Source: Triatoma infestans (Eukaryota > Arthropoda > Insecta > Hemiptera > Reduviidae). Taken from it: DNA of 64,000 nt. Both the position numbers and the translations under genes were made by a program. The notes under the pieces are model-generated. The model saw nothing but the letters and a program-made list of their open reading frames with translations. It was not told the origin of the DNA and searched no databases. Every line of letters begins with the position of its first letter. Positions within the stretch are counted from its first letter, which is position 1. This document shows, one piece after another, positions 1 to 10,610 of this stretch. The DNA is taken from positions 266,125 through 330,124 of the forward strand of contig JAAEAF010000257.1 of the NCBI GenBank assembly GCA_011037195.1, written 5' to 3'.

Positions 1-1201
1 TATCTTATTCCACACCTCCCTCAATGTCGATGATGTAGAAATCTTTGAAACATAGGAGGTGAGGGTTTCCTTTTTTGACTTCTTAATTAAACGCCTCTCC
101 CTGGCTCTTAGTCTTTTAAAATTAATTAAATTTTCCTCCGTCGGATACCTTTTAAATCTATTTAGGGCCTGCTTTTTTTCCCTGTTAGCAACTTTGCATT
201 CCGGGTCCACCAGGGGACGGGGGTTCTTATGACTCTCCCACCTACCCTCGGCAAAGTACCCTCGGATGCATCCGCCAACGCCTTTGTAAATAAACTAGTG
301 TCAAGGGTGACATCTCCTGTAAGGGGTGGTGTCACCACTCGGGAAGCATAAGCAGGCCAGTTTGCTCTTTTGATGTCGTATCTCCATGGTATCACAAAAT
401 CTGACCTGGAGATGGAGCTCGATACTAGAATTGGAAAGTGGTCACTATGATATAGTTCGTCTAGTGTGGTCCATTCCAAGCGAACTGCAACGGTGGGTGT
501 TGCCACACTCAGATCAATTGAACTAAAACCTCCTGAGTGTACATTGAAGTGTGTTGCCGCACCATTGTTGAGGAGCATCATGTTAGCATTATCTATAATC
601 TCCTCAAGAGTTCTGCCTCGAGCGTCAGTTCTGGCTGACCCCCACCAGGTGTTGTGACAGTTAAAGTCTCCCATCAACAACACCGGGGCGGGGAGCTGCG
701 AGAGCAGATTCTCCAGATCACTCTTCCGCCAAAATATGTCTGGAAGGTATATACTAACTAAAGTGATCTGCAGAGGTGCGGCTAGGCGCACGGCAACGGC
801 TTGTAAATTACTTTGTAGGGGTAGCCGTATGCCCGAGATATTATCCCGTACTCACACGGCCACTCCACCATGCGCCCTCCCACCTGGGGCAGGTTGTACC
901 TCTTTACTATATATGATATACCCAGGGATCCGGATGAGTTGCCCCGGGCGAATCTTTGTTTCTTGGAGGCACAACCCTAATGGACGGTATTCCGCCACCA
1001 ATCGGCGTAACCCTTCCATATTACTCATATAGCCCCGCATATTCATTGAAGAATGGACTCACACATGCTAATAATGAAGTGAAGTGACCACTTGTGGCAG
1101 GATCTATAGTTTCTAATGAATTCGAAAGTGATATATTTTTTCCAATAATAAATACGTTTAGACGAATAATCATGGATGCTGAAATAATAAAGGTAAAACA
1201 T
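1..1201 (-). pseudogene. Jockey-type LINE ORF2: endonuclease part, incomplete at left edge
   Basis: Encodes the apurinic-type (EEP) endonuclease that nicks target DNA for target-primed reverse transcription. On the minus strand the family motifs appear in order: an N-MRGY start block near 1040, QETKI near 960, GDFN near 670, SSIDL near 520 and SDHFPI near 440. Coding similarity continues to base 1 in another frame (a basic linker with a VWNKI-like block), so the reverse transcriptase lies outside the window. Damage seen: an in-frame TGA at 852-854, a frameshift near 200, and an apparent one-base deletion near 1043 where the usual QWN would stand. I place the start at the ATG at 1199-1201, one base after a TAA (1203-1205) that would end ORF1; the next ATG, at 1044-1046, would omit the first endonuclease block. 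Family and damage are clear; the exact start is inferred. Confidence 0.85.
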
Positions 1202-1202
1202 C

Positions 1203-2901
1203 TTACTCAGTGGCACACTTATTCCGTGGCTTACCTTTGGGCCAGCCTTTTTTCTTTCTTCTATTAGGGCGGTGGAAGTGCTCCCGCCCTCTGATTCTGA
1301 CGCTTCAATATCCGTCCCCAGCAGCTCCCATTGCTGCTTTGGGGAACGGACAATTTGAGCTGCGGACGGTTGTCCTCTAGAAGGCCTGATAGTTTTTCCC
1401 CTCACACTTACTGTGTTCGGGGGTGGTAACATTAACCTTGTGCTTTTCCTCCTAGGGGAGCGTTTCGACGGATCCACCACCATCCACTCTCCTTCGGAGG
1501 AAGTTATTTTTTTAGGTGAGATTAATCCCACCTTCGGGCCACTCCCTACAGTAGTAGGAGTGGTAAGTGGTAGTAGCCTTTCGGCTACCGGTGCCCCTTG
1601 AGGGGCACTTTGCATAGGGAGAGGAATTTCTCCCACATTCATTATTGTTCCCCTCAAAGCCGGGGAGGGGCTGGATGGTAGGATTTCTCCTATCTTAACA
1701 ATAGCTCCCCTTAAGGCCGGGGAGGGATTATTCTCTACTTGTCCCTGAGGATTTGCAGGGACTGAAGGAATGTGTGCCACTGTTTGGAGTGCCTTTGCTT
1801 TTTCAGAGTATGATATGTCGTTAATTGCATAAGATTTACTTTCAACAATTGCTCTTGCCTCATGGTATGGCAATTGCTGAAGTGTTTTTATTTTTTGTAT
1901 TTCTTTCTCTTTTATAAGAATTGGGCACCCCGAGGATCTGGCGTTATGTTCTCCGCCACAGTTTACACAAATAATTGGCGGTGTGCAATCGCCTTCATGT
2001 TCAGATTTACCACATACGCACACCGTTTCTACTGCCTTACACTTCATGGAGGTATGCCCAAACCTTTGACATTTGTAACATCTCATTGGAGATGGTACAT
2101 AGGGGCGAACTTTCAATTTATAGAAGGCAGCGTCTATAGTCTGTGGCGGTCTTGGGCGATCAAAAGTGAGAACCAGGGAAGCGGTGTCCACTAGAGAACC
2201 ATCCTGCCTCCGCTTAATTCTCCTAACCTCCACTACGCCCTGATCAGCCAGACCCTCTTTTATGTCTTCTATTTTACTGTTTAAAAAGTCCCGGCATGTA
2301 ATTACACCTTGCGACGTATTTAGGCGTTTATGGGGACCCGCTTCCAATTCAGCATCCATATACCTTTGTAGTTTCAGGATAGTTTCTGCCTGAGTGCGGT
2401 TTTCTGCTTCTATACAAATAGATCCATCATTTTGTTTTCTTACGCTCTTCGGCTTTCCCACATATGTTTTAATAAACTGAAACAATTTAAAAGAGCATTC
2501 ATTTGAGAAGGAACCTTCCTTCTTTTTACAATAAAAAATCTTCCCCAGTTATCTTCTTCTAAATCTACAAATTTCATAATTGGTTCAAACCTCTTGTTGC
2601 CGCCCCTTGCCTTCTTCCTTGGCGGGGAAGAGGGGATATATGGTTGCAGTGTAAACTGCAGCCCAGGTACTAACTTTCCAATCGTGTTTTCCTTGTCCAT
2701 GCCTTTTCGTTTGCCGGTCAGCTCAGTCGAGGGAGACATTGTAGATGATGGGGCATCTACAAGGGGAAGGGTGATAGGAGAAGGGAGGGGATGATTAGGT
2801 ATGGGAGTAGGTTGGATTGTTGGTGTAGGAATAGGATGGGATGTTGGGGTAGGAGCAATTGTTGGGCTAGGCCCAGAAAGATTGTTTTGATTATTCTCCA
2901 T
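1203..2901 (-). pseudogene. Jockey-type LINE ORF1 (Gag-like RNA-binding protein)
   Basis: Gag-like nucleic-acid-binding protein of the LINE whose ORF2 follows. It starts at the ATG at 2899-2901 with a Pro/Thr/Ser-rich tail, then a basic stretch (PPRKKARGG). A frameshift near 2480 moves to a frame with a PRE_C2HC-like block (near GKPKSV and TQAETILKL) and three Cys/His knuckles: CX2CX4HX4C (CYKCQRFGHTSMKC), a compact CVCGKSEHEGDC, and CVNCGGEHNARSSGC. The C-terminal third is Pro/Ser-rich and carries two similar PSPALRG repeats. Near 1233 the reading frame probably shifts again, giving a basic GKPRNK-type end and the TAA at 1203-1205. In the uncorrected frame the reading runs on into the start of ORF2, producing a misleading fusion. 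Knuckle order matches insect jockey-like ORF1 proteins. Not functional as it stands. Confidence 0.85.
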
Positions 2902-3563
2902 AATAATCAGTAGAGTTCGTCGAGATACGTGGTCCCGCCTCCTCAGACATCAAGTGCACCCGGTTACTATCCGGGTAGACCATCGCACCTCGATATAGTC
3001 AGGTGCCGCGGAAGACAGCGTTCCGACACCGAAGTATTGACCCGTGCCCCCGCGGCCCCCCTCCTAACCCTAGGAACCCGCCTGAGGCGGAATTCCCTAG
3101 CCTTCCTGGAGTCGGGCTATCCCCCAGGTAGAGCTCTCGGGTGAAGCCGAGGCCAAAGACATGTGTTGGGATCGGACGCCCGCAGGTCGTCGTCTCCCTC
3201 AATGCCCAGGATCCTCTTTTCCACCCTAGCGCCAAAGCCTCGTGCCAGCAAGCACGAGGGAGAGATATTTATACTCCGAGCTCTCAACGAGTGCGTGCCC
3301 TTGTTCATGCAGTGTGTGTGGTCGTCTGTAAAGTGTCGAGTGTTCAGGTGTGAGTGAGTGTGTGTGGTGGGGAGCTCAAGTTTACCTGTGGGTGCGCTGA
3401 ACCCAAGTAGCTGCACACATCAACTACCTCTGCAGGTCCTATGTGTAGTGTGTAGTGTTAAGGGTGTCAGTATGAGAGTATATTGTAGTGTTGTTAGGCT
3501 GGGAAACCCGCGGGGTCGCCTAGATCCCTGAAGAAGTGGCTAGTCCACTTCCCCCTACGGGGA
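2902..3563 (-). promoter_or_regulatory. 5' leader of the jockey-type LINE
   Basis: Upstream of ORF1 the composition changes abruptly to GC- and CpG-richer sequence, then ends at an (ATT)n tract near 3564. LINEs of this type carry internal promoters in the 5' untranslated region, so this is the likely promoter and leader; no TATA-like box is needed or seen. Because it is present, this copy is not 5'-truncated. Short ORFs on either strand have no recognisable content. A 65-bp segment at 3372-3436 resembles the 5' module of a SINE at 19348-19659. Confidence 0.6.
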
Positions 3564-3672
3564 ATAATTATTATTATTATTGTATTATTAATAATGACTA
3601 TCATTATTAATAATAACTATATTATTAATAATTACTATCATTATTAATAATAACTATATTATTAATAATATC
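3564..3672. repeat. AT-rich (ATT/AAT)n simple repeat
   Basis: Imperfect runs of ATT and AAT with a recurring TAATAACTATATTATTAA motif abut the 5' end of the jockey-type LINE. This could be the target region or a microsatellite expanded after insertion. Confidence 0.85.
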
Positions 3673-4204
3673 ACTTGACAACCTGATTTTTTTTTTTTGT
3701 TACATGAAATCAAGGTAGATGTTGTAGGATTGGGGAATGCACCAGGAACGTCAGTAAACTTCTCACCTTCATCAGAGACTGTGGCGGAATGTTGATGAAA
3801 AAGCAAAACACTCATTCTTCTAAGTAATTCTGCTCTACAACACATTTACTAGATGCACCTAGCTCTGAGACTTCTACTAGTTTATGGAAGGTTTACATCA
3901 GGCCTACTCTAATTATTTCTGGCTCAAGAAACTCATAAAACTCAAAAGAAATTTTGTAATTAAATTTTAATGTATTCAAATAATTAAGTGGTAACCATAG
4001 CTGTGATATCTATATACAATGGTATCAATTGGTCAATGGTTTACATTAATTTGAACTTTTTTAATTATTGACTATACTCTTTAATTGCTAAATTTTTTAA
4101 AACCGCCCATATATTTTTAAATGATTTGACTATAATTTTTTTTTAATTTTACCTATACTCTTTATTCACTTCAAAGCATAGCAAAATATTTAGTCAGTTC
4201 AAAT
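3673..4204. other. Unassigned AT-rich interval
   Basis: No gene recognised. A poly(T) run near 3688-3699 next to a non-AT-rich block (3700-3850) looks like the poly(A) end of a minus-strand retroposed fragment, but I cannot name it. Confidence 0.4.
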
Positions 4205-5615
4205 CCAACCATACATTTTATTTAAGTGGCATTTTAATGAAAAGTTGACGTTGCTGCTCTTCAGGAATTTTCAAAATATCATTTTTCTGGGAAAAATTGT
4301 TTCAATTTTTGAAACAATTTGAGAAGGGTTGGGATTAGGTTTTCCTTTAAAGTGCTATCATAGTTGATAGCAACTCCAAAAAGTTGTTTCAATTGAAAAA
4401 TTGTTTTAAATAATAGGTCAACTATTTATTAGTGTAGATAGCACTACGCGTTTTAAGAAAAACGCAAAAAAATAGAAGAGAAAATCATTCAGTTAAAAAC
4501 CGCATTTCCGAAACATGCAGTGGTTTTTGGGTTTCCTGCGGTTTTTCGTTTTTGAGATATTTTGTACACACCCATATTTAAGAGAATTTTTTACTTTCTC
4601 TTGCTCCTGGTAGGATGAAGTATTGTAATCCGGCCAAATTTTCGTCATGGAGTTTTTACCGGAAATATCCGTATTGAGGTCCCCTGAGTCCAAAAAAGTG
4701 GTTTTTAGCAAAAGGTCTATGTGTGTGTGTGTGTGTGTGGCTGTGTATGTATGTGAACAGCATAGCTCAAAAACAAAAAATCGCAGAAAGTTCAAACTTG
4801 ATAATCCATTTGGTCCGACAGCAGGTCAGCAGACCAAATTCCTCGACCGGAAGTACCACTGTACAGAGTAGTTTTTTCACTTTTTTGCAATTTTCTCAAA
4901 AATGGCTCCAACGATTTTCTTTAAACTTGGTATATCAACTGCACTTGCAAAGAAATCTACAATTTTTATTTGGAAATTGATCCGGCAAAATGCATTTAAG
5001 GGCACTTTTATGGGAGAGGATTGGTGGATTGTCCTCTAAAGTGCTATTTCAGTTTACTAGACAATTCCATCATCTAAATAATATTTAGAATTAAATGTAT
5101 GGTTGTAATTCCGAATTTGAAAAAACCGGATGACGACAGGAAGTGCGTTTTTACTAAAATGTATTTTTCAATCTTTTGGTATTTTTTTTATTACATTTTT
5201 GCAATTTTATCAAAAATGGCTCCGATGATTTGCTTCAAACTTTATATATCAATTACACATACAAAGATCTACAACTTTCATTTAAATCATTTCTCTGGAA
5301 AAATTCATTTAAGGGCACTTTTAGAGAAGGGTTGGGGTTAGGTTTTCCTCTAAAGTGCTATCATAGTTGATTATACAATTCTACCATCCAAACAAAATTA
5401 ATTAACAAAATAAATAGATGGCCAAAATTCTGAATTTCAAGAAAATAAGTAAACCGGAAGTGCGCTTTTGCTGAACTTTTTTTTCAATTTTCGACGAACT
5501 TAACGAATTTCATCAAATTTGGTATACAAACTATCAAATTTGTCAATTTTGAAAACTGGAATAAGAGAAAGTGATGTTAGTGTTTCATGCCTGATTTTTT
5601 CCCCATATTTAGGGG
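4205..5615 (+). repeat. Family R compound repeat, largest uninterrupted copy
   Basis: Best reference copy of a repeat found at about a dozen sites here. Order: a partial unit (4205-4440), a 5' block with a hairpin-like CTTTCTCTT...GTAGGATGAAG (near 4600), a GAGGTCCCCTGAGTCC block (4675), a (GT)n tract (4720-4738), an ATAGCTCAAAAAC block, then about 2.5 tandem units of roughly 290-320 bp. Each unit starts near CGGAAGTGCG (4848, 5137, 5454), passes TTTCTCAAAAATGGCTCC and GGGCACTTTTA, and ends in CCTCTAAAGTGCTAT. A terminal block with AAGAGAAAGT (5565) closes the copy. No coding content. The layout (hairpin ends, internal tandem units, microsatellite) recalls non-autonomous Helitron/Helentron derivatives such as HINEs, but I cannot show Helitron termini. 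Confidence 0.75.
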
Positions 5616-6617
5616 GAATTCACAACCTAATGAAAATGTTCAGTTTATAATTGCATCAATAACTACAATGTGTACTGTAACGTTGACGTAACCATTTAGG
5701 TTACAGCCTAAACTTTGGAATCTTTTCTGGTAAAGATGGATCTGGCTACACCATCCATGGTAGCATGCGCTGCTGTGCCAAGTATCTCTCTCGGTCGGAA
5801 AACAATGCATGTGAGATCGGTTTCGTATTGTATTTGAATGAATAAAAGTAATTAAGAAATAATAAATTAAAATGCAATAAAATACCATAGCGTGAGATCT
5901 ATCTCCGCGATTCCTTAGATTCCCGTGATTGAGACCAATGTTTATAACAGTTATTACGGTCGGAGTAATAAATGAAAAGAAAGAAAACAAATTTTATGAA
6001 TTACTTAAACCCGAGGAAAAGATCGCAAACACAATTTTTCGCTTCTGGTATTCATGAATAACAATTTACAAGGTGAACAGACAAAATATTCTTTAACTTT
6101 TTGTAAATCAATTTTAAATTATTCCGCAGAATAATCTAGATAGTAATTCTAATTTTTATTTTACCATGACGGCTGAGATGGACCTGGCTAGCGTATTCCG
6201 GAAGGTAAGTAATCATAATGGGGATGAAAGAAGAGAGAACTGTATAAAAAGAAAAAGGGATAGATGGAGAGTTAGTTTTGATAATGTACTACTTACTAAT
6301 AAGAGGCTAGGACTGACCTAGCCAGCCAGAAGTAACTAGATTTCGCTGTGGATAGTAGGGTGAGTAAATGTGTAAAGAAGAAACTGACAGTGATGGAACG
6401 ATCTGTAACATGTTCTGTTGCATGTTACATCAGTTCTCTGCAACCACCACATCGCCTAACAAACATTCTGCTACTAGACATCACCAATTAACAACCCACC
6501 CGCCACCCTTTCTTTTACTGGACACACTTAATATTTTTCTTTCTCCTTTTCATTTCCATTGTTTTAATAAAATTGTTTATTATATTTTAAACTACAAATT
6601 GTATAATTTTTTTTTTA
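5616..6617. other. Mostly unassigned interval before LINE A
   Basis: AT-rich and without recognisable elements, except for the short candidate exon annotated separately at 6130-6204. A similar short string (GATGGATCTGGCTA) occurs upstream near 5735. Confidence 0.4.
6130..6204 (+). other. Candidate host exon: splice acceptor, start codon, splice donor
   Basis: A pyrimidine-rich stretch ending in TTCCGCAG (6129) resembles a splice acceptor. After 36 bases, ACCATGACG opens a frame of 13 codons (MTAEMDLASVFRK), and AAG/GTAAGTAA at 6202-6209 fits the donor consensus very well. The coding part would be 6166-6204, ending in phase 0. The sequence is less AT-rich than its surroundings and is not part of any repeat I recognised. 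I cannot name the protein and found no second exon, so this is a hint only. Confidence 0.3.
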
Positions 6618-6846
6618 ATATTAAGAATGCGATAAACATTAGAATTTCTTAATAAATTGGCTCAGACATAAGACAGTGGCAAGTACCATCTCTCATTTCC
6701 GCTTTAAAGCAATCCTTATTGTGTATTTTAGTTTTATTATTGCAACTCCATTTACTCAAATTTTCAAATTTCATTAAAAGAAATTGAAACGTTCACTCAA
6801 TTCCCTACCATAAACCATGCCAAAATTGATAAATGCTCTTTACATA
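6618..6846 (+). repeat. Left 229-bp direct repeat flanking LINE A
   Basis: Roughly 88-90% identical by eye to 9891-10109 over its full length; the main difference is a 7-base gap after GGCTCAGAC. It ends exactly where the 3' (TTA)n tail of the minus-strand LINE A begins. No coding content. Confidence 0.85.
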
Positions 6847-7280
6847 ATAATAATAATAAATTTCTGTATTTATGAATTGTACATATTACAGGGAGTCTGG
6901 TTTGTTTTGGTATACAATAGATAAACTTAAAGATAAAAAACAAAAAATATTAACCAAATAAAAATAAAGAAAACATTCTTAGATCAAAGAAAAATAAATA
7001 AGTAAATAAATACCTGATACTAAGATAAACAAAAAATACAAATCTACTCATTACAAATTAAAGATCTTAATTTCGAAACCCCACTAATGAAATAGTATAC
7101 ATGGTTGCATTTTTCTGCACAATTAATGTCTAAAATATTTAATAAATTTTCTCTTAAGGAGGATTATGGTGAAATATAATTTCTAAGAAACCTTTCTCTA
7201 TGTGGGTTGTATACTGGGCATTCCAACAAAATATGATCAAGGGTTTTCAACTTGAACATGTAACAAACGGTGCACAATCC
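6847..7280 (-). pseudogene. LINE A, 3' part: C-terminal zinc knuckle and 3' UTR
   Basis: 3' end of the non-LTR retrotransposon that continues at 8188-9890. On the minus strand the coding end carries CTVC...DHILLEC, the Cys/His C-terminal motif typical of LINE ORF2 proteins, followed by HRERFLRN and a stop. An AT-rich 3' UTR follows and ends in a (TTA)n run at 6847-6860. The knuckle is interrupted at 7280/8188 by the plus-strand LINE B; bases 7268-7280 duplicate those after LINE B. Confidence 0.8.
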
Positions 7281-8187
7281 GCTCTGTTGGGCATTAAGGA
7301 ACATGCCATTAAATGGTATACTGATGGGTCTAAGACCCTCGAGGGGACTCGGGCGGGGGTGGTTGGTCCAAGGATCAAACACTCGGAACCCATGGATAAG
7401 TTTCCCAGCATCTTCCAGGCGGAGATATACCCTATTGGAAGATGCGTTCAATTTAACCTTGATAGGGGATATAGGAATCAGAATATTGTAATCCTTTCCG
7501 ACAGTCAATCAGCTATTAGAGCATTAAAGGCATCAGTTATCAGCTCTAAAATGGTCTAGGAATGCCTAGGTAAACTTAATAACCTAGGCAGGAAGAAAAA
7601 AGTTACCCTTTGGTGGGTGCCAGGGCATGTTGGTGTTGAAGGGGATGAGATGGCCCGCCCTGGCCAAGATAGGTGCTACGATCCCGCTTTTAGGGCCGGA
7701 ACCTTTTTGTGGGGTTAGCGACCAGTTTCTGTTGGAGGTACTCCCTCTCCGGTTTGCGGCAGACCAAGATCTGCCTCGGAAATTATAACCAACCAAGCTC
7801 CGCGTTCTTACGGATTTCCTCACGGGGCATTGCCGACTTAGAGGACACCTGGTGAAGCTGGGTTTGGAAAGTGACAGCTCATGCAGATTCTGTGGGGAGC
7901 TGGAGGAAACCACATTACATCTCCTAACAGACTGCGAGGCTGCCACTCAGAGAAGATTCAAGAACCTGGGTAGCTACCAGGTGGTGGAGGGGGATATACC
8001 CTCTCTAGAGCCTGTCAGGGTATTGGGATTCCTCAGGGATCTCAACCTGATGGAGGTTTTGTAGAACGGATGTTCAGCTGGGACATCTGTTCGGGAGCTG
8101 TGAGCAATAACCTGCGGCACCCAGGAGGCATAGCACAATAGATCGAAAGGTCGAAGCCCCTTAAAAAAAAAAAAAAAAAAAAAAAAC
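7281..8187 (+). pseudogene. LINE B, 5'-truncated: RNase H domain, zinc knuckle and poly(A)
   Basis: 3' fragment of an I/R1-type LINE ORF2. It opens with an RNase H domain that retains the acidic quartet: D in WYTDGSK (7315), E in FQAEIY, D in LSDSQSAI (7500) and D in GHVGVEGDEMA (7645). An in-frame TAG stands at 7557-7559, where family members usually have Trp, and there is a frameshift near 7650. The tail follows: LTGHCRLRGH (7825) and the knuckle CRFCGELEETTLHLLTDC (7890-7945), stop at 8062-8064, a 3' UTR of about 100 bp, and poly(A) at 8163-8186. It sits inside LINE A with an imperfect 13-14 bp target duplication (7268-7280 and 8188-8201). 5' truncation is the usual outcome of target-primed reverse transcription. 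Confidence 0.9.
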
Positions 8188-9890
8188 CGGTGCCCAATTC
8201 CTTGACATATATTAAGTACGATGTGCCATTAATAAACAATTTAATATGAGCTCTATTACATAATCTCAGTTGTATAATAGCCCTTTGCTTTTTTGATTGG
8301 CATATTTCAGTCATAAAATATACCATGGCCAAATTGGCACAGAGACCCATATAGGTTGCTATAATTGCTGTTCATAATTTTGTATGCATCTTCACTAAGA
8401 TCAGGAATGGCCTATCTCTTCAGTATATCGTTATATTCTCTCCTTACTATACTTAAGTCGGAAAAATAGGAAATACCTACATAGCCTGAAACAAGAATAT
8501 TCTTCAAGTGGTACACCCAACCACAACAAGAAGCCCGATGATTACAGTTTAAAGAGACAAGCAAATATTCATAACATTTTATAGGATATTCGTCAGGTGG
8601 CATTGCTAGTAATTGAGTCCACCACTTCAATATCCTTCTGAGAATTGACAAACTGAGAGAATGGCAACCCATTTCCATCCTGATGAAATGATGCGGAGTG
8701 CACTTTGGCTGATGAAATAGATTTTGAAAAAAGGTCGCTAAGACTTTTTCAGACGAATTTAAATTAGAGATCGACCATAATTCAGCACTATAAAGAGCAG
8801 TTGTTGCAGCAGATATAGAGTAAAATAATTTCAATTTTGTCTCCAGAGAATTTACCTTGCCTTTTATCTAAATAGTTTTAATTTTACTTGATGCCTTAAT
8901 ACCATTGCTAACAAAGGAAGTTAAAATTTCCCTTACAACTGAATGGGGCTCCTAAGTATGTGTACTTGTTTACATATTCCAAAATAGTATTATTAATTTT
9001 TAAAGGTAGCAAACTTTTATAATTGGGAGATGTTCGAAATACTATAACATTACTTTTCTCAGTATTTACAACCAAATCGTTCAAGGAGCAATATTTAGCT
9101 AACGTATCCAATTTTAATTGGACATCAGCACGAGAATCTCCAAAGAGAACTATGTCATCTGCGTACATCAAGCAAAGGATTTCACAATCAAAATCGAGCC
9201 GTACACCCGGTAAGCCATTCTCACAGTAGAAACTTACAAAGTCTGAGAGGAAACTGGAAAACAATACAGGTGAAAGAGATTCCCCCTGTAAAACACCTTT
9301 GGTAACATTTATCCTGCTTGCAAAGAGGTTATTATTAATCTTTAATTTAAAATAAGAACTATGATATAAATTTTTAAGAATTCTTATAAATTTGCTGCTG
9401 ATTCCTAAAGAGTGAAATTTATGCCAGAGTAAGTGGTGATTGACATTATCGAAAGCTTTTTGTAGATCAATAAATGAGGCAAAAAGATATTTCTTTTAAA
9501 AACCACTAAGTACTCGTATATTAACTAATGAATATAAAACAAAAAGATTATACATGCAGCTTCTACCTTTTCTGAATCCTGATTGTTCTTTTGGAAGAAT
9601 GTTCAGTAGCACCACTGAGATAATCTTTCTCTTAATATTGTAAATAATTTACAAGTGGTATTAAAGAGGGCAATCCCACGATAATTATTAGGGTCATTTT
9701 TTTTCCTTCCCTTCTTAAATAGAAGAGTCAGTATAATTTCTGACAATTTCATTGGGATTTGCACAAAGTTTAGAATAACATTGAAAATCTTTAACAAATA
9801 GGGTTCCCACTGCAGTGTAAGGTTTTGTATCACCTCGTAGGGAAACCCGTCACTCCCAGAAGATTTATTAATTTTTACAACTAGAATTTT
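8188..9890 (-). pseudogene. LINE A, 5' part: reverse transcriptase, truncated
   Basis: Reverse transcriptase of a non-LTR element, read on the minus strand from 9890. Motifs in order: KSSGSDGFPYE (near 9850), FKKGRKKNDPNNYRGIAL (near 9690), KAFDNVNH (near 9440), a GVLQGESLSPVLF block (near 9280), the catalytic YADDIVLF (near 9150), LVVNTEKSNVIVF (near 9060) and YTYLGAPFS (near 8950). A long C-terminal region then runs to the LINE B insertion. Several stops and frameshifts divide it (for example between 9480 and 9600 and near 8840-8900). The endonuclease is missing, so the copy is 5'-truncated at 9890, exactly where the right direct repeat begins. Clade not assigned with confidence. Confidence 0.85.
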
Positions 9891-10109
9891 ATATTAGGAA
9901 TGCGATAAACATTAGAATTACTTTGTAAATGGGCTCAGACAGTGGCAAGTATCATCTCTCATTTCCGCTTTAAAGCAATCCTTATTTGTATTTTAGTTTC
10001 ATTATTGCAACTCCACTTACTCTAATTTGCAAATTTCATTAAAAGAAATTGAAATTTTCACTTAATTCCCTACTATAAACCTGCTGAAATTGATAAATTG
10101 TCTTTACAT
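9891..10109 (+). repeat. Right 219-bp direct repeat flanking LINE A
   Basis: Partner of 6618-6846 in the same orientation. It begins exactly at the truncated 5' end of LINE A. See the matching finding for interpretation. Confidence 0.85.
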
Positions 10110-10269
10110 TTGCAATTTATATTCAGATGCCTTAATATAATATAGAGACGATGGGGTTATTGCTAGTGGGTATTAATATAGTTGGTTAGCACCCATGGCA
10201 GGTAGAGAGAGAGAGACTTGATTGTATTTACTTTATACTCCACCAAAAAAAGAGCCAATAACATTTTAA

Positions 10270-10610
10270 TCCTTATGTCACAAATTCCTCAGTAACGCCC
10301 AATATGAATTACTGAAATGATACTCTAGAGGAAAGCTGAAAATTACCGTGCCCTTAGAATACCCCACCCCCTCACCCACAAATTTCCCAGACAAAATGTT
10401 TAAAACAAAAGTATTTTAGCGTTCAATTAGTATACAAAGTTTAATGAAAACTGATGGAAGCTTTTACAAGAAAATAGCGAAAACTGAATAAATGACGTGA
10501 AAGCACGTAAACGGAATACCAAATTTCAGCTTCTTGTGGCTTTTAGTTTTTGAAATATTTTGTTCACCACACACACAGACCATAAACAATTTAATATCGT
10601 CACAAAACAT
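10270..10610 (-). repeat. Family R, diverged partial copy
   Basis: Minus-strand reading gives a short (GT)n, a CAAAAACTAAAAGCC block, a degenerate TTCGCTATTTTCTTG unit and GGGCACGGTAATTTTCAG, matching the module order of the 4.2-5.6 kb copy at clearly lower identity. Older copy. Confidence 0.55.

Noticed and set aside
2902..3563. GC-rich island as a host CpG island promoter with short ORFs on both strands
   Set aside because: It directly precedes ORF1 of a jockey-type LINE in the right orientation, so it is the element's leader; the ORFs show no protein-like signal.
6618..10109. Direct repeats read as LTRs of an LTR retrotransposon
   Set aside because: The enclosed RT is non-LTR type, on the minus strand, 5'-truncated, with a (TTA)n tail; repeats lack TG...CA ends.
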